NCBI GenBank assembly: GCA_016717705.1
Contig: JADKFD010000025.1
Coordinates: 1 to 64,000, forward strand
Direction: 5' to 3'
Source: Rhodanobacteraceae bacterium
Lineage (GTDB): Bacteria > Pseudomonadota > Gammaproteobacteria > Xanthomonadales > SZUA-5
DNA length: 64,000 nt
Below the pieces are notes generated by a model. The model was given only the letters and a program-made list of their open reading frames with translations, ran no database searches and was not told the origin of the DNA. Of the stretch, positions 17,806 through 28,882 are shown one piece after another. Position numbers and translations under genes: made by a program. Positions within the stretch are counted from its first letter, which is position 1. Each line of letters starts with the position of its first letter.

Positions 17806-18402
17806 ATGGGCTTTTGGGGATTGCTGCTACCGCTCGCGGCACTCGGCGCGGAGCCGACGTTGACCGCATTGCCGATCGACGGCCTCGATCAGGAATACGT
17901 CGTCGACGGCGTGATGACTGCAGCCTGGCGGCTCAACTCCAGCGCTCAGCCATACACGCTGATCCTGTCGCGCACCGGCAGTTTCAGCGTGACCGAGGGC
18001 GATGAGCATTCGGCCCGTCTGTACGCCACGCTGTTCGCCGACACGGCGGATGGTCACCAGCAGCGTTGGGTGATCCAGGACCGCGTCGATGCCTGTCCCT
18101 TCGACATCACCGCCGCATTCACCGGCGGACCCGCGCTGGTCAGCGATGCCGACGCCGACGGCGTTCCCGAGTTCTGGGTCAGCTACCGCGTCAGCTGCCG
18201 CAGCGATGTCAGTCCGTCCACGCTCAAGCTGATCGGCTACGAGGGGACGCAGAAATACGCCTTGCGCGGGACGTCGAGGCTGCAGCTGGGCGACAGCAGC
18301 GAGGGCGGCGACTATCAGGCCGACGCCGCGTTCAAGTCGGCACCGTTGTTGCTGGAGTACGCACAGCAGCTGTGGATGCAGGTGCGCGACGAGGCGTTTT
18401 GA
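17806..18402 (+). CDS. exported protein resembling the M949_RS01915 family
   Basis: The 198-residue product starts with MGFWGLLLPLAALGAEP, a short signal peptide with an Ala-rich cleavage site. The mature domain has FSVTEGDEHSARLY, RVDACPFDITAAF, a DADADGVPEFWVSY Asp-rich loop that looks Ca-binding, CRSDVSPSTLKLIGYEG and KYALRG. These motifs agree with what I recall of the M949_RS01915 group, annotated as surface-polysaccharide-associated, but I could not test this. Four Cys are present and may form disulfides. It is located 54 bp after the M14 gene and probably exported to the periplasm. No regulatory site is evident. Confidence 0.7.
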   Translation: MGFWGLLLPLAALGAEPTLTALPIDGLDQEYVVDGVMTAAWRLNSSAQPYTLILSRTGSFSVTEGDEHSARLYATLFADTADGHQQRWVIQDRVDACPFDITAAFTGGPALVSDADADGVPEFWVSYRVSCRSDVSPSTLKLIGYEGTQKYALRGTSRLQLGDSSEGGDYQADAAFKSAPLLLEYAQQLWMQVRDEAF

Positions 18403-18419
18403 GCCGCGTTGCGCGGGCG

Positions 18420-18600
18420 CTCATCGGGCGCCGTCGTAGCGCGGCTCCAGCGCGCGTAAAGGCCGACACTTCGAGTAGATTGTTCGCGCTGGTGCCGCGG
18501 CTGTCTGGGTGAGGACGCACAGAGCGCCGGGCGCCGCGCGTAACGGCCCAGTCGCATCAGCAGGCATTTTCGACGCGCGGACCCGGCCTACCAAATCAGA
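18420..18600. repeat. dispersed extragenic repeat, family B copy
   Basis: The gap between the exported protein and the oxidoreductase holds the family B blocks CGTCGTAGCGCGGCTCCAGC, AGCGCCGGGCGCCGCGCGTA and a terminal GCGGACCCGGCCTACC. This is the longest copy (about 170 bp). It ends only a few bases before the oxidoreductase start. Confidence 0.5.
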
Positions 18601-18607
18601 GTCCACC

Positions 18608-20938
18608 ATGACCGCCACCACCGACACCGACCACGCCAACCCCTGGCACCCCACAGCCTGCATGCTGTGTGCACTCAACTGCGGCATCGAGGTGCAGACC
18701 GGCGGGCCGGACGGGCGGCAGATCACCAAGGTGCGCGGCGACGACGCGCATCCGATCAGCAAGGGCTATGTCTGCGAGAAATCGCAGCGCATGAACCACT
18801 ACCAGAACGGCGCCGATCGGCTGAACTCGCCGATGCGGCGGCGCCCCGACGGCAGCTACGAGGCGGTCAGCTGGGACGTCGCCATCCGCGAGGTCGCGCA
18901 GCGCTTCCAGGCGGTCAAGTCGAGCTGGGGCGGCGAGTCGATTCTCTATTACGGCGGCGGCGGACAGGGCAATCACCTGGGTGGCGCCTATGGCGATGCG
19001 ACGCTGAAAGCGCTCGGCGTGCAATACCGCTCCAACGCGCTGGCGCAGGAGAAGACCGGCGAGTTCTGGGTGCAGGGCAAGATGTTCGGCAGCGGCAACC
19101 ACGGCGACTTCGAACACTGCGAAGTCGCTCTGTTCATCGGCAAGAACCCATGGCAGTCGCACGGTTTTGCGCGCACCCGCGTGGTGCTGAACGAGATCCA
19201 CAAGGATCCCAAGCGCACGCTGATCGTGATCGATCCGCGCAAGAGCGAGACCGCCGCGCTCGCCGATATCCATATCCAGCTCAAGCCCGGCAGCGACGCC
19301 TGGTGTCTGGCGGCATTGGCCGGAATCGTCGTCCAGGAAGGCCTGGCCAAACGCGACTGGCTGGCGGCGCACACCAGCGGATTCGCCGAGATCGAGCCGA
19401 TACTGCGGGCGATTCCAGTGGCGCACTACGCGCAAGTCTGCGGTGTCGACGAAACCCTGCTGCGCAGCGCTGCACGGCGCATCGCGAGCGCCGCCAGCGC
19501 CTCGGTATTCGAGGATCTGGGGCTGCAGATGACCCTCAATTCCACGCTGAGCAGCTATCTGCAACGCCTGATCTGGGTGCTCGGCGGCCACTACGGCCGG
19601 GTCGGCACCAGCAATGCCTTCGTCCCATTCCTGTCGCTGTCCAAGGCCAGTCGTGGCGATCTGAGCGCGGGCAAGGCCAGGGGCCCGCGCGTGGAACGGC
19701 GCAGCCCGGTGACGCAGTCGAAGATCATCATCGGCCTGATCCCGTGCAATGTGATCCCGGAAGAGATCCTGACCGATCACCCCAAGCGCTTTCGCGCGAT
19801 GCTGATCGAGAGCGGCAACCCGGCGCACTCGCTGGCCGACAGCCAGCGCATGCGGCAGGCGATCCGCGCGCTGGAATTTTCGGTGGTGATCGACGTGGCG
19901 ATGACCGAGACCGCGCGCCAGGCCGACTACGTGCTGCCCGCCGCCAGCCAGTTCGAGAAGGCCGAGGCCACCTTCTTCAACATGGAATTTCCGCGCAACG
20001 CCTTTCATCTGCGCGCGCCGCTGTTCGAACCGCTGGCGGGCACGCTGCCCGAGGCGGAAATCCACGCGCGCCTGCTGGAGGCGCTGGGCGAGTTGTCCGA
20101 GCGCGACTACCGGCCGCTGCGGCGGGCGCTGAGCTTCGGCCGCACTGCGTTCACGCTGGCCTTTGCCTGGTTGCGCGCACGCAATCCGCGCATCGCCCGC
20201 TACGCGCCGGTGGTGCTGTACCGCACGCTCGGGCAGACGCTGCCCAAGGGCATGGCCAGCGCTGCCGTGGTCTGGGGCATCTGCCAGATCCACGCGGCGG
20301 GCAACCGCAAGACGCTGGCGCAGGCCGGCTTCGGCGGCATGGCGCCGCTGGCGGCCAACCGTTTGTTCGACGCCTTGCTGGCGCAACCCTCCGGCGTGGT
20401 GTTTGCGCAGAGCACGCCGGAGGACAGCTGGAAGGCCATCCCGATGGCCGATCAGCGCATCAACCTCAACATTCCGGAATTGCTGCCGGATCTGGCGAAG
20501 CTCGAGCACACCGCGCCACCGCATGATCCGGCCTACCCCTTCATCCTCGCCGCCGGCGAGCGCCGCAGCGACACCAGCAACACCGCGGTGCGCAATACCG
20601 GCTGGCTCAGGCGCGGCCGCTACGGCACGCTGCGGATGAACCCGGCGGACGCGGCGGCGCTGGATGTTGCTGACGGCGAGCGCGTGCATCTGAGCACGCA
20701 TCGTGGCAGCGTCGAGGTGGAAGCGGAACTCTCCGAGATGCTGCCGCCCGGCAGCCTGTCCCTGGCCAATGGCCAGGGCCTGAGCTACCCCGACGCCGAT
20801 GGCAGACTGGTCACCCGTGGCGTGGCTCCCAACGAGCTCACCGACAACCAGGCGCGCGACAGTTTTGCCGGCACGCCCTGGCACAAATTCGTGCCGGCGC
20901 GGCTGGAAAAGCTCGGGCGCGAGGCAGCGACGGTCTGA
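18608..20938 (+). CDS. molybdopterin-dependent oxidoreductase, cytoplasmic, FdhA/BisC-like
   Basis: The 776-residue product binds a [4Fe-4S] cluster through Cys18, Cys21, Cys25 and Cys56 (CMLCALNCG ... KGYVC). It then shows the molybdopterin-binding order of the DMSO-reductase superfamily: RPDGSYEAVSWDVAI, the IGKNPWQSHG and IDPRKSETAALAD segments, ESGNPAHS, and a C-terminal molydopterin dinucleotide-binding domain (NTGWLRRGRYGTLRMNPADA, TPWHKF). No twin-arginine signal is present, so it is cytoplasmic. The substrate is unclear: no partner subunits, ferredoxin-like protein or fdhD/mobA gene is adjacent. Formate dehydrogenase-like, assimilatory nitrate-type and S- or N-oxide-type chemistry all remain possible. 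The ATG at 18608 is taken because the cluster motif starts ten residues later. Confidence 0.88.
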   Translation: MTATTDTDHANPWHPTACMLCALNCGIEVQTGGPDGRQITKVRGDDAHPISKGYVCEKSQRMNHYQNGADRLNSPMRRRPDGSYEAVSWDVAIREVAQRFQAVKSSWGGESILYYGGGGQGNHLGGAYGDATLKALGVQYRSNALAQEKTGEFWVQGKMFGSGNHGDFEHCEVALFIGKNPWQSHGFARTRVVLNEIHKDPKRTLIVIDPRKSETAALADIHIQLKPGSDAWCLAALAGIVVQEGLAKRDWLAAHTSGFAEIEPILRAIPVAHYAQVCGVDETLLRSAARRIASAASASVFEDLGLQMTLNSTLSSYLQRLIWVLGGHYGRVGTSNAFVPFLSLSKASRGDLSAGKARGPRVERRSPVTQSKIIIGLIPCNVIPEEILTDHPKRFRAMLIESGNPAHSLADSQRMRQAIRALEFSVVIDVAMTETARQADYVLPAASQFEKAEATFFNMEFPRNAFHLRAPLFEPLAGTLPEAEIHARLLEALGELSERDYRPLRRALSFGRTAFTLAFAWLRARNPRIARYAPVVLYRTLGQTLPKGMASAAVVWGICQIHAAGNRKTLAQAGFGGMAPLAANRLFDALLAQPSGVVFAQSTPEDSWKAIPMADQRINLNIPELLPDLAKLEHTAPPHDPAYPFILAAGERRSDTSNTAVRNTGWLRRGRYGTLRMNPADAAALDVADGERVHLSTHRGSVEVEAELSEMLPPGSLSLANGQGLSYPDADGRLVTRGVAPNELTDNQARDSFAGTPWHKFVPARLEKLGREAATV

Positions 20939-20984
20939 GACAGTCTGAGTGGCCTTGGTAATCAGACGCAGTGAGTGAAACGAA

Positions 20985-21092
20985 CCGCATCGATAGCCGC
21001 TCGGCACACGTCAATACCGCGATCGATGCGGTTCGCTGCGCTCACCACATCCGCACTCGGTCCGGGTCAAAGCCGCGATCGATGCAGTTCGA
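20985..21092. repeat. cluster of three family A repeat units
   Basis: Three units occur within about 110 bp: GAACCGCATCGATAGCCG, GATCGATGCGGTTCGCTGCG and GATCGATGCAGTTCG, in alternating orientations. They fill the gap between the oxidoreductase and the following secreted-protein gene and could fold into long hairpins. Confidence 0.75.
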
Positions 21093-21185
21093 TTTGCGCA
21101 TCGCGTTCTTCCCGGACTTTACGATTGGGAACTATTGCCTCGTCGCCAGCGTCGCAAGCTCGCTCACCACTTCGACCAGGCCTCG

Positions 21186-22379
21186 ATGAAAAAACTCGCC
21201 ATTCGCCAACACAGTCTGACCAGCGTCGCCCTGCTCTTGCTCGCCAGCAGTGCGCATGCCGCCCTGCCTGGCGGTCTCAGCGGCACCTGGTACAACCCGG
21301 CGCAGTCCGGCCATGGCGTCAGTCTGGAGATCGTTGCCGGCGACCGCGCAGTCGCGCTGTGGCATGTGTACGACAGTGAGGGCAAGCCGCTGACGCTGTA
21401 TGTCGACGGCCGCATCGATGGCCGCCACATCGATGGCGTCGCCTACGCGCCCATAGGCATGCGCTTTGGCGCTTTCGACCCGGCAACCCTGCAGTTGCCG
21501 GTATGGGGCGAAGTCGACATCGATGTAGCCAGTTGCTCGCAAGCCACGTTGAGCTGGATTGCACAGGATCCGGCCCTGGGCGCCGGCCAGATCGAGCTGA
21601 CGCGACTGACCCGGGCCGCAGGACTCGATTGTGGATTGACGCCGACTTTCGATCGAATGCCGACCGGCCTCTACAACGGGGAGACGATTCCTGTGCGACA
21701 CGCCGCGGAGCAACTACGCGGCATCGTCGATCGCGATGGTCGGTTGTGGGGCTATGCAGGCCCGTTCGCGGATGCCGGCGTGGCGCCGCAAGTCCCCGGA
21801 CCCGGTTGGGTGGGTGCTTACTTGCCGAAAGTGATCGAAATCGAGCCGTTGACGCTCGACGGTCAGCGGATCCATGTGCGCGCCGCGTTGCGATTGCCCG
21901 GAGCGCTCGCGGGCAGAAGTGTGCCTGCCGTTGTCGAGTCGGGCAGCGGCAACTGGACGACCGCCGGAAGCGGACAGTTCACGCCGCCGACCGGCAGCTA
22001 CGACAACGATCCGCAATCCTGGCGCGCCGGCAGCACCCCTGGCATCAATCTGGTCACCGGGGTGAACCTGACCGTGCTGGCCGGCCAATACAACGTGCCC
22101 CTGCGCACCCAGTTTTTCGACCTGACCGCGAACCTTGCCGTCGCCGCCGACGGCAGCGCCTGCCTGCAACTCGGCGATTCGTGCACTCACCGCGGTCGCT
22201 TGACCACCGCCGAAGGTGCACATGGACTCATCGACTTCAGCCTGAGCGACCAGCTCAACCCTGCACTTGCCGGCTACCATGGCCGCGGCTGGCTGCAGGA
22301 CACCCCGCAGGGGCGTCAGTTGGTGCTGATCGGCGACAACGGCACCCAGGGTCTGCTGCTGATCGGTTTGCGCCAATGA
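21186..22379 (+). CDS. secreted protein with GTWYNPAQSGHG-type motif
   Basis: The 397-residue product has a clear signal peptide (MKKLAIRQHS, hydrophobic core, SSAHA cleavage near residue 26). The mature protein opens with LSGTWYNPAQSGHGVSLEI, a motif that recurs in exported proteins of Lysobacterales (as I recall them) and often appears several times. Further on are RMPTGLYNGETIP and NLAVAADGSACLQLGDSC. Seven Cys are present. No catalytic motif is recognisable, so no function is assigned. The ATG at 21186 is set by the signal peptide. It stands alone between a repeat cluster and pfkA. Confidence 0.75.
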   Translation: MKKLAIRQHSLTSVALLLLASSAHAALPGGLSGTWYNPAQSGHGVSLEIVAGDRAVALWHVYDSEGKPLTLYVDGRIDGRHIDGVAYAPIGMRFGAFDPATLQLPVWGEVDIDVASCSQATLSWIAQDPALGAGQIELTRLTRAAGLDCGLTPTFDRMPTGLYNGETIPVRHAAEQLRGIVDRDGRLWGYAGPFADAGVAPQVPGPGWVGAYLPKVIEIEPLTLDGQRIHVRAALRLPGALAGRSVPAVVESGSGNWTTAGSGQFTPPTGSYDNDPQSWRAGSTPGINLVTGVNLTVLAGQYNVPLRTQFFDLTANLAVAADGSACLQLGDSCTHRGRLTTAEGAHGLIDFSLSDQLNPALAGYHGRGWLQDTPQGRQLVLIGDNGTQGLLLIGLRQ

Positions 22380-22619
22380 GCGGCCATCGATGCTGGCTGC
22401 CCAGGCCGGGGAAGCGAGCGCCAGCAGGGGAAGAAAGCGTTTGCGCATGATCGCGTAGTCGTTGCCTGGCTGAGCAACCGGCTCGTGGTCCCGGAGATCC
22501 CTGACCGCGCAGCCACAGCGGCGACGCAGGCGCAGCGCGCCAGATCAAAGTGCGCTCGAATCTGCACGCTAGACTCGCCCTCGGGCGGTATCGAATTTTC
22601 TCCTGGGGACGGAAGCGTG

Positions 22620-23597
22620 ATGGAAATGAAGCGGGTGGCGGTGCTGACCAGTGGCGGCGATGCGCCGGGCATGAATGCGGTGGTGCGCGCCGCAGTGCGC
22701 TCCGGCGCGGCACTGGGCCTGGACATGGTGGGCGTGAGACATGGCTACTCCGGGCTGATGAATGCCGAGTTCATTCCGCTGGGCTCGCGCGACGTGGGCG
22801 GTATCGTGCAGCGCGGCGGCACCATGCTGGGCACGACGCGCTGCCTGGAACTCAAGACCGACGCCGGGCAGGAGCGGGCGCTGCAACAACTGCGCGAGCA
22901 CGGCATCACTGGCCTCGTGGTAGTCGGTGGAAATGGCTCGCAAAGCGGCGCCTATGCGCTGTCGAAGAAGGGTCTCGCGGTGGTCGGCGTGGCGTCGACG
23001 ATCGACAACGACCTTTTGGGAACCGACGTGACCATCGGCGCCACCACCGCGGCCGACATCGCGCTGGAAGCGATCGACCGCTTGCGGGTGACGGCGTCTT
23101 CGCACGAGCGCGCGTTTCTGGTCGAGGTGATGGGGCGCGACTGTGGTTATCTGGCCTTGATGGTGGGCATCGCCGGCGGCGCCGAAGCCATCGTCATTCC
23201 GGAGATCGAAGTCGATCCGGAAGAAGTGGCGCGCGAGCTGCGACTGGCCAGCGAGCGCGGCAAGAGCCACGCCATCGTCGTGGTCGCCGAGGGCTCGCGT
23301 TATGACGCCGACGGGCTGGTCGCCTATTTCAAGGAACACCAGGAGCGGCTCGGCTTCGACCTGCGGGTGTCGCGGCTGGGACACATCCAGCGCGGCGGCA
23401 CCCCGGGGATTTTCGACCGCCTGCTGGCGACGCAACTCGGCGCCGCCGCAGTTCAGTGCCTGGCCGGCGGCTGCCACGGTGTACTGGTTGGTCGCATCGG
23501 CGGGCAAGTGGTCACCACACCGCTGGCCGAGGTGGCCAATCGAACCAAGCCGCTGGATACCCAATGGTTCGAGCTGGGGCGCATGCTGGCCACGTGA
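22620..23597 (+). CDS. pfkA: 6-phosphofructokinase, ATP-type
   Basis: The product phosphorylates fructose 6-phosphate to fructose 1,6-bisphosphate in glycolysis. It is 325 residues, close to the usual 320. It shows TSGGDAPGMNAVVR (phosphate-binding loop), VVGGNGSQSGA, the catalytic STIDNDLLGTD, VEVMGRDCGYLAL and the substrate-binding LGHIQRGGTP. The donor-specificity positions read Gly in GGNGS and Ser before TIDND, rather than the Asp and Lys of PPi-dependent enzymes. ATP use is therefore inferred, although Asn replaces the usual first Asp of GGDGS. The ATG at 22620 directly follows an in-frame GTG, with GGGGAC upstream. It heads a co-directional carbon-metabolism run. Confidence 0.93.
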   Translation: MEMKRVAVLTSGGDAPGMNAVVRAAVRSGAALGLDMVGVRHGYSGLMNAEFIPLGSRDVGGIVQRGGTMLGTTRCLELKTDAGQERALQQLREHGITGLVVVGGNGSQSGAYALSKKGLAVVGVASTIDNDLLGTDVTIGATTAADIALEAIDRLRVTASSHERAFLVEVMGRDCGYLALMVGIAGGAEAIVIPEIEVDPEEVARELRLASERGKSHAIVVVAEGSRYDADGLVAYFKEHQERLGFDLRVSRLGHIQRGGTPGIFDRLLATQLGAAAVQCLAGGCHGVLVGRIGGQVVTTPLAEVANRTKPLDTQWFELGRMLAT

Positions 23598-23691
23598 GGC
23601 TGGCGTTGCGCGTATGGTCGGCAGGGCGTGCGGGCTGCCGATGGGCGCGCCGCGAGCCAGTATTGAGATCACCTATCAGGAGGGAACGCCG

Positions 23692-24141
23692 ATGTTGCTC
23701 CAGGAAGTGTGTGTGCTCGACGTGGTGTGCTGCGGCAGGGACACCGGAATCATCGAAGCCGCGCGGATGATGCGCAAACATCATGTCGGCGCCCTGATCG
23801 TCGTCGACCAGCCCAACGACGCACGGATTCCGGCCGGCATCCTGACCGACCGCGACATCGTCGTCGAGGTGCTCGGCAACGATCTCGACCCGGCGAAGAC
23901 CACCGTGGCGCAGGTGATGAGCGCCCGATTGGTGATCGCGCAGGAAACCGAAGACACCGCGGTGGCGGTGGAACGCATGCACATGCACGGCGTGCGCCGG
24001 ATGCCCATCGTCAATCACAGCGGCAGTCTGGTCGGCGTGTTCACCCTGGACGACGCGGTCAAGCTGCTGGCGGCCCGCGCCGCCGAGTTCGTGGATATCG
24101 CCGACAAGGGACAGACCCACGAGCGGCGCACGCGACGCTGA
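23692..24141 (+). CDS. CBS-pair domain protein
   Basis: The 149-residue product is essentially one CBS pair: VCVLDVVCCGRDTGIIEAARMMRKHHVGALIVV and GILTDRDIVVEVLG, then VAQVMSARLVIAQETEDTAVAVERM, GVRRMPIVNHSGSLVGVFTLDDAVKLL. Stand-alone CBS pairs bind adenine nucleotides and often sense energy charge, which fits its place between pfkA and glgC; that role is inferred. An excellent AGGAGGG Shine-Dalgarno precedes the ATG at 23692. The last residues are basic and unstructured. The gap to pfkA is 94 bp. Confidence 0.9.
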   Translation: MLLQEVCVLDVVCCGRDTGIIEAARMMRKHHVGALIVVDQPNDARIPAGILTDRDIVVEVLGNDLDPAKTTVAQVMSARLVIAQETEDTAVAVERMHMHGVRRMPIVNHSGSLVGVFTLDDAVKLLAARAAEFVDIADKGQTHERRTRR

Positions 24142-24275
24142 GGGTGTCTGTCTGCCGGGCAGCGGTCGCCCGGCATCCCCTTGATGCGCATCAACCGCTG
24201 GCCAGCAGGTCTCACGCATGATCGAGGTCGGGTTCGACGACCTGCGCGAATGCCGATCGACAGAGAGCCTGAATC

Positions 24276-25526
24276 ATGCACAGCGATCCGATGCGCGACA
24301 TCACGCACCAAACCTACGCGCTGGTGCTGGCCGGCGGCCGCGGGACGCGCTTGCGTCAGCTGACCGATCACCGCGCCAAGCCGGCGGTACCCTTTGCCGG
24401 CACCATGCGCATCATCGACTTCGCGCTGGGCAACTGCGTCAACTCCGGCCTGCGCCGCATCGGCGTGCTGACCCAGTACAAGGCGCAGAGCCTGATCCGC
24501 CACATCGAGCGCAGCTGGGGCTTTCTCGAGGCCAGCCTGGGCGAGTATGTCGATATCGTCCCGGCGCAACAGCGGCGCGACGAGCGCTGGTACACCGGCA
24601 CCGCCGATGCGGTGTATCAGAACCTGGACATCCTGCGCGAGTCGCGCCCCAAATACGTGGTCGTGCTCGGCGGCGACCATGTCTACAAGATGGATTACGG
24701 CGTGCTGCTGGCGGACCATGTCCAGCGCGGCGCGGACATGAGTGTGGCCTGCCTCGAGGTTCCGCTGGCCGAGGCGTGCGAGTTCGGCGTCATGACCATC
24801 GATGGCGATCAGCGCATCCGCGCCTTCGACGAGAAGCCGGCACACCCGAAGTCGATGCCGAACAAGCCCGACCGCGCCCTGGCCAGCATGGGCATCTATG
24901 CCTTCAATGCCGATTTCCTGGTCGATCAACTGGAGCGCGATGCGTCCGACCCCGATTCCAGCCATGATTTTGGCAAGGATCTGATCCCCAGGCTGGTGCA
25001 TAGCGCGCGGGTTTTCGCCCACCGCTTCGAGGACAGCTGCGTCAACATGGTCGGCGACCGGCCGTACTGGCGCGATGTCGGCACGCTGGATGCCTATTGG
25101 GAGGCCAACCTCGACCTCACCCACGTGGAACCCGAGCTCAACCTCTACGACCAGGCCTGGCCGATGCTGGGCCGGCAGCCGCACCGTCCGCCGGCCAAGT
25201 TCGTATTCGACGATGCCGGGCGCCGCGGCTGCGCGGTGGATGCGCTGGTATCCGACGGCTGCATCGTCAGTGGGGCGCTGATCCGTCGCTCGATCCTGTT
25301 CTACAGCACGCGGGTGGCCGAGGGCAGTCGCATCGAGGATTCGGTGGTGCTGCCCAATGCCAGCATCGGCCGCAATGTGACGCTGCGACGGGTCATCGTC
25401 GACAAGGGCTGCGTGTTGCCGGACGGCCTCAAGGCCGGTCTCGATCCGGATCAGGATCGAAAGCGCTTCAACGTCACCGAGCGCGGCATCGTGCTGATCA
25501 CGCCCGAGATGCTCGGCGCCCGCTGA
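24276..25526 (+). CDS. glgC: glucose-1-phosphate adenylyltransferase
   Basis: The product makes ADP-glucose from glucose 1-phosphate and ATP, the committed step of bacterial glycogen synthesis. It is 416 residues, the normal length. The nucleotidyltransferase core has LVLAGGRGTRLRQLTDHRAKPAVPF, the ATP/substrate lysine region, WYTGTADAVYQN, VVLGGDHVYKMDY and FDEKPAHP, and WRDVGTLDAYWEANLDL. A left-handed beta-helix follows (SDGCIVSGALIRRSILF, SVVLPNASIGRNVTLRRVIVDKGC). AGAGAG lies about 8 bases before ATG 24276; ATG 24291 is a weaker alternative. No glgA, glgB or glgP is in the window. Confidence 0.96.
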   Translation: MHSDPMRDITHQTYALVLAGGRGTRLRQLTDHRAKPAVPFAGTMRIIDFALGNCVNSGLRRIGVLTQYKAQSLIRHIERSWGFLEASLGEYVDIVPAQQRRDERWYTGTADAVYQNLDILRESRPKYVVVLGGDHVYKMDYGVLLADHVQRGADMSVACLEVPLAEACEFGVMTIDGDQRIRAFDEKPAHPKSMPNKPDRALASMGIYAFNADFLVDQLERDASDPDSSHDFGKDLIPRLVHSARVFAHRFEDSCVNMVGDRPYWRDVGTLDAYWEANLDLTHVEPELNLYDQAWPMLGRQPHRPPAKFVFDDAGRRGCAVDALVSDGCIVSGALIRRSILFYSTRVAEGSRIEDSVVLPNASIGRNVTLRRVIVDKGCVLPDGLKAGLDPDQDRKRFNVTERGIVLITPEMLGAR

Positions 25527-25537
25527 GCGACGCTGCA

Positions 25538-25556
25538 GCCGCCGTGACACGGCGGC
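25538..25556 (+). terminator. candidate stem-loop after glgC
   Basis: GCCGCCGTGACACGGCGGC is a perfect palindrome (seven-base stem, five-base loop) twelve bases after the glgC stop. No T-run follows, so it may be a weak terminator, an attenuating hairpin before ppdK, or an mRNA 3'-stabilising structure. Confidence 0.45.
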
Positions 25557-25654
25557 GCGATTGACGCTGCGCAAGGCCGCCACTATCGGCTTGCATGAAC
25601 ATTCCGGCATGCGCAACCGCGCGTCCATCCGCAATCTTCAGGCAGGCACTTCCC

Positions 25655-28375
<2,721 letters not shown>

Positions 28376-28541
28376 TCGGCCCGATCCTCAGCACTGGAGG
28401 GCCCAAAGCGCAAAGGCGTTTGGACCAGGTCCAGACCCACGACAGCAAGCCCGTCGCTGTTGTGGGTCCGGACCTTGTCCGGACGCAGTTCGCACAAGCG
28501 TGCAGTCGGTGTTGAGGATTGACACGAATCAGGCGAGCGCC
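28376..28541. other. intergenic region with imperfect palindrome after ppdK
   Basis: No gene is seen. An imperfect inverted repeat (GGTCCAGACCCACGACAGC against GCTGTTGTGGGTCCGGACC, two mismatches) lies at about 28429-28476 and could form a 19-bp stem with a nine-base loop. It may be the ppdK terminator or a palindromic extragenic element. No T-run follows. Confidence 0.5.
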
Positions 28542-28812
28542 AGGGACCCTCTGAACAAGTTCTGCGGCCGCGACGGCGGCTGAAACGGTCGCCAGCAAGG
28601 ATGACACCGAAGGCCATAGCCTGCGCTCTGGGCGAGGTGTCAGACGCAGCTGGAGGCCGTTTCAGCCCCGTCCCGAAGGGTTGTGGCCCATTTTGCCTGC
28701 CGCGTCGTTCCGGTCCTCGGCTTCGTAGGCCATGCTACGACCTTCGGACCGCGCCTAGCGGCAGGCAAAATGGGTCACAACGCGGCTCGCAGAACTTGTT
28801 CAGAGGGTCCCT
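28542..28812. mobile_element. MITE-like non-autonomous element with perfect 24-bp terminal inverted repeats
   Basis: The 271-bp element is bounded by a perfect 24-base inverted repeat: left end 28542-28565 beginning AGGGACCCTCTGAACAAG, right end 28789-28812 ending CTTGTTCAGAGGGTCCCT. Inside are further nested palindromes: GGCTGAAACGG against CCGTTTCAGCC, and a 23-base pair of arms at about 28684-28706 and 28760-28782 around a central hairpin, with one mismatch. It has no coding capacity. No target-site duplication is obvious, so the transposase family that moved it cannot be named from this copy. It lies between ppdK and the large metalloprotease gene, and its right half is only 70 bp from that gene's start. 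Confidence 0.75.
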
Positions 28813-28882
28813 AGACTTGATGATCTGTGGGTGTGCCCGGCTGCGTACTGGTCGTTGAGACCTTTCGACCCCGGAGTCGGCC

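Noticed and set aside
18596..21007. 800-codon open frame antisense to the molybdopterin oxidoreductase
   Set aside because: It mirrors the real gene codon for codon and has no motif, signal peptide or ribosome-binding site.
21714..22450. Minus-strand frame starting with a signal-peptide-like MRKRFLPLLALASPAWA
   Set aside because: Only the first 25 residues look protein-like. The rest is the antisense of the secreted-protein gene on the plus strand. At most it is a truncated gene remnant.
28429..28476. Riboswitch after ppdK
   Set aside because: A single long imperfect hairpin without a conserved aptamer pattern; it lies downstream of ppdK and is better explained as a palindromic extragenic element.
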